Shown here: positions 48,401 to 59,600 of the stretch, piece after piece
How the letters are laid out: every line of letters starts with the position of its first letter
How positions within the stretch are numbered: the first letter of the stretch is position 1
NCBI RefSeq assembly: GCF_037975245.1
Contig: NC_092562.1
Span: forward strand, 2,453,001-2,517,000
Direction of reading: 5' to 3'
Origin: Apostichopus japonicus
Taxonomy: Eukaryota > Echinodermata > Holothuroidea > Aspidochirotida > Stichopodidae
DNA length: 64,000 nucleotides
Position numbers and translations under genes: made by a program
Notes under the pieces: model-generated
The model's input: only the letters and a program-made list of their open reading frames with translations
Databases searched by the model: none
What the model was told of the DNA's origin: nothing

Positions 48401-51400
48401 GCCAAAATCGCGACTTTTTTAATTCTTCCCAAAATTGTTCCTGTGGTGTGTGGCGCCCTTTGGATTCCTTTCCAGGTGACAAGAGTAGTATAAACACTTA
48501 TATTTTGGTGGAAAAATTAAATTTAATAACCATATCTCTACATCATTTCATATCATATTTAATTGACTAAAACTACGTCGAATGCCATTTTTGTCTCGAG
48601 AGAAGCGTCTAATGGGTGCTGGGGTCCGTTCTACGTATCCTGAGAGAGATTTGAGAACTTTCATTTTGGACCCAAAATGGCCAATTTCATAAGGCTATAC
48701 CCTTATGATTTTGTCCGATTTTGGCCAAAATCGCGACTTTTTTAATTCTTCCCAAAATTGTTCCTGTGGTGTGTGGCGCCCTTTGGATTTCATTCCAGGT
48801 GACAAGAGTAGTATAAACACTTATATTTTGGTGGAAAAATGAAATTTAATAACCATATCTCTACATCATTTCATATCATATTTAAATGACTAAAACTTCG
48901 TCGAATGCCACTTTTGTCTCGAGAGAAGCGTCTAATGGGTGCTGGGGGTCGCGTTCTACGAATCCTGAGAGAGATTTGAGAACTTTCATTTTGGACCCAA
49001 AATGGCCAATTTCATAAGGCTATACCCTTATGATTTTGTCCGATTTTGGCCAAAATCGCGACTTTTTTAATTCTTCCCAAAATTGTTCCTGTGGTGTGTG
49101 GCGCCCTTTGGATTCCATTCCAGGTGACAAGAGTAGTATAAACACTTATATTTTGGTGGAAAAATGAAATTTAATAACCATATCTCTACATCATTTCATA
49201 TCATATTTAAATGACTAAAACTTCAGCGATTGCCACTTTTGTCTCGAGAGAAGCGTCTAATGGGTGCTGGGGGTCCCTTCTACGTAGTCTGAGAGAGATT
49301 TGAGAACTTTCATTTTGGACCCAAAATGGCCAATTTCATAAGGCTATACCCTTATGATTTTGTCCGATTTTGGCCAAAATCGCGACTTTTTTAATTTCCC
49401 CCGAAATTTTACCTGTGGTGTGTGGCGCCCTTTGGATTCCTTTCCAGGTGACAAGAGTAGTATAAACACTAATATTTTGGTGGAAAAATGAAATTAAATA
49501 ACTATATCTCTACATCATTTCATATCATATTTAAATGACTAAAACTACGTCGAATGCCACTTTTGTCTCGAGATAATCGTCTAATGGGTGCTGGGGGTCC
49601 GTTCTACGTATCCTGAGAGAGATTTGAGAACTTTCATTTTGGACCCAAAATGGCCAATTTCATAAGGCTATACCCTTATGATTTTGTCCGATTTTGGCCA
49701 AAATCGCGACTTTTTTAATTCTTCCCAAAATTGTTCCTGTGGTGTGTGGCGCCCTTTGGATTCCTTTCCAGGTGACAAGAGTAGTATAAACATTTATATT
49801 TTGGTGGAAAAATTAAATTTAATAACCATATCTCTACATCATTTCATATCATATTTAATTGACTAAAACTTCAGCGATTGCCACTTTTGTCTCGAGAAAG
49901 CGTCTAATGGGTGCTGGGGGTCCCTTCTACGTAGTCTGAGAGAGATTTGAGAACTTTCATTTTGGACCCAAAATGGCCAATTTCATAAGGCTATACCCTT
50001 ATGATTTTGTCCGATTTTGGCCAAAATCGCGACTTTTTTAATTCTTCCCAAAATTTTACCTGTGGTGTGTGGCGCCCTTTGGATTCCATTCCAGGTGACA
50101 AGAGTAGTATAAACACTTATATTTTGGTGGAAAAATGAAATTTAATAACCGTATCTCTACATCATTTCATATCATATTTAAATGACTAAAACTTCGTCGA
50201 ATGCCATTTTTGTCTCGAGAGAAGCGTCTAATGGGTGCTGGAGTCCGTTCTACGTATCCTGAGAGAGATTTGAGAACTTTCATTTTGGACCCAAAATGGC
50301 CAATTTCATAAGGCTATACCCTTATGATTTTGTCCGATTTTGGCCAAAATCGCGACTTTTTTAATTCTTCCCAAAATTGTTCCTGTGGTGTGTGGCGCCC
50401 TTTGGATTCCTTTCCAGGTGACAAGAGTAGTATAAACACTTATATTTTGGTGGAAAAATTAAATTTAATAACCATATCTCTACATCATTTCATATCATAT
50501 TTAATTGACTAAAACTTCAGCGATTGCCACTTTTGTCTCGAGAAAGCGTCTAATGGGTGCTGGGGGTCCCTTCTACGTAGTCTGAGAGAGATTTGAGAAC
50601 TTTCATTTTGGACCCAAAATGGCCAATTTCATAAGGCTATACCCTTATGATTTTGTCCGATTTTGGCCAAAATCGCGACTTTTTTAATTTCCCCCAAAAT
50701 TGTTCCTGTGGTGTGTGGCGCCCTTTGGATTTCATTCCAGGTGACAAGAGTGGTATATACACTTATATTTTGGTGGAAAAATGAAATTTAATAACCGTAT
50801 CTCTACATCATTTCATATCATATTTAAATGACTAAATCTTCGTCGAATGCCATTTTTGTCTCGAGAGAAGCGTCTAATGGGTGCTGGGGTCCGTTCTACG
50901 TATCCTGAGATAGATTTGAGAACTTTCATTTTGGACCCAAAATGGCCAATTTCATAAGGCTATACCCTTATGATTTTGTCCGATTTTGGCCAAAATCGCG
51001 ACTTTTTTAATTTCCCCCGAAATTTTACCTGTGGTGTGTGGCGCCCTTTGGATTCCTTTCCAGGTGACAAGAGTAGTATAAACACTAATATTTTGGTGGA
51101 AAAATGAAATTAAATAACTATATCTCTACATCATTTCATATCATATTTAAATGACTAAAACTACGTCGAATGCCACTTTTGTCTCGAGATAATCGTCTAA
51201 TGGGTGCTGGGGGTCCGTTCTACGTATCCTGAGAGAGATTTGAGAACTTTCATTTTGGACCCAAAATGGCCAATTTCATAAGGCTATACCCTTATGATTT
51301 TGTCCGATTTTGGCCAAAATCGCGACTTTTTTAATTCTTCCCAAAATTGTTCCTGTGGTGTGTGGCGCCCTTTGGATTCCTTTCCAGGTGACAAGAGTAG

Positions 51401-53493
51401 TATAAACATTTATATTTTGGTGGAAAAATTAAATTTAATAACCATATCTCTACATCATTTCATATCATATTTAATTGACTAAAACTTCAGCGATTGCCAC
51501 TTTTGTCTCGAGAAAGCGTCTAATGGGTGCTGGGGGTCCCTTCTACGTAGTCTGAGAGAGATTTGAGAACTTTCATTTTGGACCCAAAATGGCCAATTTC
51601 ATAAGGCTATACCCTTATGATTTTGTCCGATTTTGGCCAAAATCGCGACTTTTTTAATTCTTCCCAAAATTTTACCTGTGGTGTGTGGCGCCCTTTGGAT
51701 TCCTTTCCAGGTGACAAGAGTAGTATAAACACTTATATTTTGGTGGAAAAATGAAATTTAATAACCGTATCTCTACATCATTTCATATCATATTTAAATG
51801 ACTAAAACTTCGTCGAATGCCATTTTTGTCTCGAGAGAAGCGTCTAATGGGTGCTGGAGTCCGTTCTACGTATCCTGAGAGAGATTTGAGAACTTTCATT
51901 TTTGACCCAAAATGGCCAATTTCATAAGGCTATACCCTTATGATTTTGTCCGATTTTGGCCAAAATCGCGACTTTTTTAATTCTTCCCAAAATTGTTCCT
52001 GTGGTGTGTGGCGCCCTTTGGATTCCTTTCCAGGTGACAAGAGTAGTATAAACACTTATATTTTGGTGGAAAAATGAAATTTAATAACCATATCTCTACA
52101 TCATTTCATATCATATTTAAATGACTAAAACTTCGTCGAATGCCATTTTTGTCTCGAGAGAAGCGTCTACTGGGTGCTGGGGTCCGTTCTACGTATCCTG
52201 AGAGAGATTTGAGAACTTTCATTTTTGACCCAAAATGGCCAATTTCATAAGCCTTATATATATACCCTTATGATTTTGTCCGATTTTGGCCAAAATCGCG
52301 ACTTTTTTAATTCTTCCCAAAATTGTTCCTGTGGTGTGGGGCGCCCTTTGGATTCCTTTCCAGGTGACAAGAGTAGTATAAACACTTATATTTTGGTGGA
52401 AAAATGAAATTTAATAACCATATCTCTACATCATTTCATATCATATTTAAATGACTAAAACTTCGTCGAATGCCATTTTTGTCTCGAGAGAAGCGTCTAC
52501 TGGGTGCTGGGGTCCCTTCTACGTAGTCTGAGAGAGATTTGAGAACTTTCATTTTTGACCCAAAATGGCCAATTTCATAATGCTATACTCTTATGATTTT
52601 GGCCAAAATCGCGACTTTTTTAATTCTTCCCAAAATTTTACCTGTGGTGTGTGGCGCCCTTTGGATTCCATTCCAGGTGACAAGAGCAGTATATACACTT
52701 ATATTTAGGTGGAAAAATGAAATTTAATAACTATATCTCTATATCATTATCATATCATATTTAAATGACTAAAACTTCGTCGAATGCCACTTTTGTCTCG
52801 AGAGAAGCGTCTAATGGGTGCTGGGGGTCCGTTCTACGTATCCTGAGAGAGATTTAGGAACTTTCATTTTGGACCCAAAATGGCCAATTTCATAAGCCTT
52901 ATATATATACCCTAATGATTTTGTCCGATTTTGGCCAAAATCGCGACTTTTTTTTAATTCTTCCCAATATTGTTCCTGTGGTGTGAAGTGCCCTTTGGAT
53001 TCCATTCCAGGTGACAAGAGTAGTATAAACACTTATATTTTGGTGGAAAAATGAAATTTAATAACCATATCTCTACATCATTTCATATCATATTTAAATG
53101 ACTAAAACTTCGTCGAATGCCACTTTTGTCTCGAGAGAAGCGTCCACTGGGTGCTGGGGTCCGTTCTACGTATCCTGAGAGAAATTTGAGAACTTTCATT
53201 TTGGACCCAAAATGGCCAATTTCATAAGGTCATACCCTTATGATTTTGTCCAATTTTGGCCAAAATCGCGACTTTTTTAATTTCCCCCAAAACACTTATA
53301 TTTTTGTGGAAAATGAAATTTAATAACCATATCTCTACATCATTTCATAAAATATTTAAATGACTAAAACTTCGTCGAATGCCACTTTTGTCTCATTAAA
53401 AGCGTCTACTGGGTGCTGGGAGTCCCTTCTACGTAGTCTAAGAGAGATTTGAGAACCTTCATTTTTTACCCAAAATGGCCAATTTCATAAGAT
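39443..53493 (+). repeat. 323/324-bp satellite array, about 43 copies
   Basis: A head-to-tail array of a highly homogeneous monomer. Each copy contains GTCTCGAGAGAAGCGTC, GAGAGAGATTTGAGAAC, CATTTTGGACCCAAAATG, GATTTTGGCCAAAATC, GTGTGTGGCGCCCTTTGG and CATATCTCTACATCATTTC. Periods measured between copies are 323-324 bp (for example 40614 to 40938, and 42237 to 42561). Higher-order copies are visible: 1623 bp (5 monomers; 40614 to 42237) and 1942 bp (6 monomers; 47736 to 49678 and 48382 to 50324). Edge monomers are more diverged, and one near 53290 has lost about 80 bp. A 60-62 codon ORF recurs in many copies but has stops each period and no domain. Confidence 0.97.
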
Positions 53494-54770
53494 TTTGAAG
53501 AGAACAATATGAAATTTCTTAAATCTCTTTCAGGATGCTCATACGGATTCTAATGGCTCAAATGCACATGTTGGTCAACTTTAAAGTGGTATTTCTGGGA
53601 ATTGGAAGCTAAATTTGGCGTTATTAATAATAGCAAAAAATGAATAAAAATGTATCAAAAAGGGGCAAAAATTTCGACGAAAAAGTCAAGTTTCTCATAT
53701 TTATATCTCGATGTTTCTAATGCCTTCATTGAGTTCAGAAACACGTTTCTCGCTCGTGAAATCCTATTTTCGATTCCAAATACAATATATATTCAAATAT
53801 GAAATATCGTTTTCATATTCGTATTCATACCGTCTTTTGACGAATATAGGGAGCTAATTTATTCACGATCATCAGTCTGATACCACTTAAAAGGACGCCA
53901 TCACTCTCCTGCATCAGTTTGGGGAGTTTTGAAAAAGTGATTTTGGTCGAAATTTGAAAAAAATCATAACCAAAACTTTTGACAAAAAAGTCAACTTTCT
54001 CATATGTAAGTCCCGATGTTTTTAATGCCTCCATTGAGTTCAGAAACACTTTTCTCGCTGGTTAAATCCTATTTTCAACATCAAATACAATATATATTAA
54101 AATATGAATTATCGTTTTCATATTCGTATTGATATCGTCTTTTGACGAATTGAGGGAGCTAATTTATTCACGATCATCAACATTACACCACTCAAAAGGA
54201 CGCCATCACTTTCCTGCATCAGTTTGGGGAGTTTTGATAAAGTCGTGAAATTGGTCGAAATTTGAAAAAAAATCATAAGTGTATATATATTGTTACCAAA
54301 ACTTTCGACAAAAAAGTCAAGTTTCTCATATTTAAGTCTCGATGTTTTTAATGCCTACATTGAGTTCAGAAACACGTTTCTCTCCGGTTAAATGTGAAAT
54401 CCTGCTCAATTTTCTACTCCAAATACAATATATATTCAAATATGAAATATAGTTTACATATTCGTATTCATACCGTCTTTTGGCAAATATAGAGAGCTTA
54501 TTTATTCACGATCATCAGTCTGATACCACCCAAAAGGACGCCATCACTTTCCTGCATAAGTCTGGGGAGTTTTGAAAAAGTCGTGATTTTGGTCGAAATT
54601 TGAAAAATGGTAAGGGTATAGCCTTACCAAAAATTTCGACGAAAAAGTCAAATTTCTCATATTAACAGTCTCAATTTTCGTTTCCAATTACAATATATAT
54701 TTAAAACAAAATGAAATAACCTATTCATATTTGTAATTCTACCTTCTTTATTTATATATAATACAGTGCT
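53494..54770 (-). repeat. Right flank: diverged satellite monomers, opposite orientation to core
   Basis: The array switches orientation at about 53493. The next segment (CTTAAATCTCTTTCAGGATG, then CAACTTTAAAGTGG) is the same type as 39240-39340. It is followed by about three diverged monomers with GTCTTTTGACGAAT at about 53832, 54138 and 54475 and GGACGCCATCACT in each. These match the left flank in sequence and orientation and are inverted relative to the core. Confidence 0.82.
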
Positions 54771-54774
54771 GCTT

Positions 54775-55025
54775 TAGTTTAGAACAGTGCAGTACATTGC
54801 AATACAGTATTGTATTGTATGGTATTGTATGGTGTGATATGGTATGGTATGTTATAGTATAGTACAGTAGAGTACATTACACTACAGTTATTCTTGGGTA
54901 ATACAGTACAATACAGTACTGTATAATACAGTTTGTGCAGCACAATGCAACCAAGTACATTACAGTACATTACAGAAAAGAACAGTAAAACCAAGTACAG
55001 TACAGTTAAGTAAAGTACAGTGTAG
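54775..55025. repeat. AGTAC-type minisatellite, short copy
   Basis: Degenerate AGTACATTACAGTAC and GTATGGTAT words, similar to the 1-kb array at 23105-24095. It lies directly against the right satellite flank. Confidence 0.9.
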
Positions 55026-55029
55026 TATA

Positions 55030-56421
55030 TTCATATTCTATTCTGATTGGATAATAAAAGATAATACACGTGTATTCCTATTGAATATAAGTAAAAATAT
55101 AAGTGAGACAAGACTCACAGTTGACAAAGTAGGAATACTGATTCAATACATATTTATGTCATAGCCCCCCACCCCCTCCTTTATTCAAGTCAAGTCAAGT
55201 TAAAATGTATGTATTTTAGATCCTCTGCAAGCTGACCGAAGTCAGTCTCTTAGATTCATATTTAACGTCCATGATTATGAATAATCAACAACTCTGTATC
55301 TGTGCGACATACATTCATCTTGGTAAATTGTGAAACTGGTATATTGAAACTTGGTGTGAAACTTGTTATATTGTGAAAGTATATTGTGAAACTGATAATA
55401 CATCTCTATCTCATATTTCCCGAACTCTTTAGTTAAGCCAGGGGCCCGTGCTGTAAGTTCCCACAACCCTTTCCTCCCTAGCCAGACATGCGTCCTTCTA
55501 ATAGTATAATTAGCTGCTCTGTACACGGAAACTCATATAAAGCAACTAGTATTAATGTCATGTTTGAGACAAACTAAAGCAGTTATAAAATAGGTCTTTA
55601 AAATCTCTCGAGACTTACCTGGTCTGTTGTCTGTCTACATTGTCACTCTGACTTAAATTATGGCACACCAGTCCTTACGTGCTAATTGAAGGTGCCTTAA
55701 GTTACCATCATTATCAGCCATCTATTTTTACATATGTAATTATATACTTCTTAAAACGATAATATCCTTACATTGGTCCAAATCGACCGAGCATTTCAGT
55801 GACAATCTATACCCCAGGATAGAGAAGTCACGTAAATCTATCAACATCATAATCAGCCAGGTACTGTATTCGATGACATCTGGGACCTGTGGGAAGAAGA
55901 CGACATGTTTCGGATGCACATGGGCTATCATGCTCTTATTGGGGACCGAGTGACTATGAGTACATGAGAAGAATAATATGTAAAATATAAAAAATATGAA
56001 AAATATGTAACATCGAAGCATACTCTCTGTAGTAACACTGAACTAGTGCTTGTGTCTCTTGCATACTTTGCCTGTCGGAAACCAGTTCTAATCTTCCTGG
56101 ATACTTCACTCACGTTAGTGTATCCAATCGTCAGCTGCCTACCGTAGTTCAGATTTTCGCACTTCTCGTGGGAAAGAAAAGGGGCAACCATGTTTCCCTT
56201 GTACATTTACTCTGTCTACACTGTAGTTTTCCAAGTCCTGTAACGGCACGCATTATCAACTGTTCGGTGTTGAAAGGTAACTACCATCTAATGGGATCTT
56301 AGGTAGAAGACGATGCCCTTCCTACCTACGCATCTATCGTCTAGACTTTGTCAATAGACTAGCTACCATTATCGGCGTAGCTGCTTCATCTATGAATAAT
56401 AGTGTTAACTGCATTAAGAAT
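55030..56421. other. Intergenic region and 3' side of the LRR/TM gene
   Basis: No repeat or coding exon was recognised. The 3'UTR of the minus-strand gene must extend leftward into this region. A minus-strand AATAAA (TTTATT on +) is present in the CTCCTTTATTC word near 55175, but it is too far away to assign confidently. Confidence 0.5.
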
Positions 56422-56603
56422 CTACTGTAGTGAATGATAAAGACGTTCTCCTGGCTGGAGAAGAGGACGCGCTTCCTCTATAAATGGGTCTTCTGCCGGA
56501 CAATTCTGGACATGTCTTTGTTCTGCTTTAGTTGGCATAATAGATGAGCACCGACGAGTCAATAGGCCATACATCACCATCAAAGGCTTTACCAAAGGTT
56601 TCC
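56422..56603 (-). CDS. LRR/TM gene, last exon: C-terminal tail
   Basis: The frame begins with the last residue of the preceding helix and reads GKPLVKPLMVMYGLLTRRCS. It continues with IMPTKAEQRH and ends ERLYHSLQ before TAG. The segment is hydrophilic and likely cytoplasmic. Acceptor TTTCGTACAG, phase 1. Confidence 0.85.
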
Positions 56604-59600
56604 CTGTACGAAATGAAAATAAGATTGTTATAACTGCCAAATACTGAAAATACTTGATTATGTAAATTTGCTTCAAGAAACGGGCACATGAAATGAACAC
56701 TCAATCATCAGTTAGTACTTTCAGAGAAAAATGAACAAGTTGAAAGCGTCTGGAATTGTTATGTTATCCCCATTGTGAATGCTTGCAAGTATAGATGGCC
56801 ACACAGATTCAGATGCCGTTATTTGTACGAAAAAGATATCTCGGTGACTAAGTTAGTGAAGGGTTATGCCGCTCATAACCAGAAATGAGCATGATTAGTT
56901 AAGGATAAGACAGCGGGAGCAAAAGAGGATTTAGCTGGTGCGGGTAAGAGAGGACAGAAGCATCGAAGGGCCAAAGGACCATGTGCCATTGACATGAGGA
57001 AACAAAGGGCGGCAGAATCATCTCGACAAAGCCACACAAAAAAATGGACCCCTTCCCCAATGCATTTTGTACCACAAATTTCAGGATTTTGAATGGTTTC
57101 AACAAACAATATTTTTGTAATTACTGTTTCATTCTTAATTCCTAAACAAAACTTTTAAAAAAGGGTACTTTTGTATTACAAATATGGAAAGAAAATATGT
57201 CCCTCTTGGCTCCGTCAACGTTGCACTTACCCAATATAATCAAGAGAACAATGACATTGAGGAACACCAGTATTATCGTCATTGCCGAACCAACAGTTGA
57301 TGACTCAGAAAGACTTGATGGCACTGTCACCATTAGCATGTTGAGAAAAATTGCCCACAACGATGCAAGCTGTATAGGAAGATGAGATCATTTCATTAAT
57401 TTCATGTAGTTAATATAATTTCATCGTAAATTGCTAAATTGATAAATGGATGCACTACCGGTGACCCATTCCCTTCTCCGCCATGTGTTTCATTACTTTC
57501 AAAAAGTCACAAACACCTAACAATAAACCATTCGTCCGGATCGACCCTACCTTTTTGGTCGTTCAACATAACCTTGTCGTTTAACTGACTGTGTCGAATT
57601 TCTGTTTCGGCATTTCTCATGTTGTCAAATTAAGTATATTTATGTCCGTTTCTAAGTTATTATGAATGCTAAGCACCGACTGAATCCTTGCATACATGTA
57701 TAAAGACCATTAGCAATGCTAAGTCATTGGAAGAGCATCAGACGTTGTATACAATTTACCACAAAGATTCCTGCACACTCCATCAATAACATTTTCGCTT
57801 CTAATTGTTGTTTGGTTGTGCGCCAAGGGGCAAAAATATCAACTTGTCAATTGCTAGACAATGTATTTGAATCCATGTCAATCTAAGATTGCCTTATGAA
57901 CTAGACAGTTTTCTCTTGGGAAGTTATGTGAATATTAATGTACTGAGAGTACAGGAATTGCACTGAGATTAAGAATCATGTGTTAATTAATACTAGAAAG
58001 GATTGAATTTTACCTGAAGGTTTTGTTCAAATCTGTCTCTCATTGGTGAAAAGGAGCCATGAAGAGTAAGAAAGACGACGGCCAGAAATAGGGTGATGAA
58101 AACAGAAAAGGAACTACCCCATCCAAAGAAAATGATGATGAAAGTCTGTGACACCTTTCTAAAGAGTTCGACTATTTCCCAGTACCAAAACTCATCTTTG
58201 TAGTTTTCACAGAAGAACCGAAGCCATTTAGGGCATAAGGATCGATCAGTTGACGTTTTGCAATACTTCCACAAAAGACAAAATAAAATACCCGGAAAAG
58301 CTACGACGTATATGGAGCAAATGTATGCCGCAATCTGAAACTTGTAATGAGTCTCTGTGGTACAATTGATAGAAAAGTCTGATCGTAGGAGACTGACATG
58401 CTGCAACATACTCTCATCCAAAGGATACGTCTCACAAGCAGGCGGGTACAATGAAAATATAGCGTTGCATGTTGATGGGTATGTGACATATAACATGAAA
58501 ACTACAACGGCGAGTAAACCGCTTCTTCGTTTGGCATAAACGTCGGATCTGGTTCCCTGATGATGACAAAAATACCTTTTAGAGAACCCCAGACAAAAAT
58601 TCCAGATCAAAGCGACTATTCCCAAGATCGATGCACCAGCAACTGGTACGCTGACTCCTATTAGAAATTCAGAATAGGCGTTCAGAGATAAATTCGGGAA
58701 GAAACAGCTAGGTTTAATTACAATGGTAGAAATGTTGAATTGTAAGAACACCAACCAAGTGCAAAGCCTTTGGAGAATCTTCGGCAAATTGACTGTGTCT
58801 AATAAATCCCAAAACTCTCCATTCACTTGGTAGAAACCAAGGACTATCTTAACTCTTGCAAGAAAAACATCAACAATGCTACGTTCTCCTCTCCCTCTCT
58901 GGCGTTTGTAGGTGTAATAAATATAAGAAAGACTGCATGACACTATCAGTAAGATCACTGCAATTTCGACAATGAAAACCCACAGATCTGGGCACGAATG
59001 ACAAAAGTTTAGGATATGGTAGTAGCTCTCTTCGCATTCCATGCACAAGAAACCTTTGTAACCCTGATAACAATTTCCTCTCAAAGTTTCTTTGTTGTTG
59101 CTACATTTGTAACTTTGGGGACATTGATGTACGTACGGAAGAGGGCTCAGGAATATGGTCGTTTGAACCATGTAGGAATTGTTAAATGTTTGCAAATTTT
59201 CAACGAATTGAGTGTATTCTTGAAATGTTTCATTCTCCCATTTCCAATAATATCCAGGTTGTATAGATATGAAGTCATTTGCACAAATCATTCCTGATTG
59301 TGGACAGATTTCACATTTGTTAAATCGATCCCTTCGAAAGTAATTCTCCAAACAGAAGCATGCTCTGTATCCAGCATGTCGGCTCTTGTTTGTACCTTCA
59401 GGACAAACTTCGCAACTGAGCGGGTCGTTTCCCTTTCCATTCAGAACAAATGTACCGTCGTTACATTTCTTGCAACCGATCTCATTAGCTGACGGTTGAA
59501 ATTGGCCAACGTCATCTTGGTAGAAACCCCCTTGATGAAAAAAGTAGGAATAAAAAACTTAACTCAGCACTGGCCGTGATACTGAATTTTCTATAAAAAA

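Noticed and set aside
40614-52407. A repeated 60-62 codon ORF (starting MILSDFGQNRDF) in many satellite copies
   Set aside because: It follows the satellite period, ends at stops in every monomer, has no domain, and the underlying bases are explained by the conserved inverted repeats.
39443-53493. CRISPR-like array
   Set aside because: Monomers are 323 bp head-to-tail with no spacer/repeat alternation, and the genome is eukaryotic.
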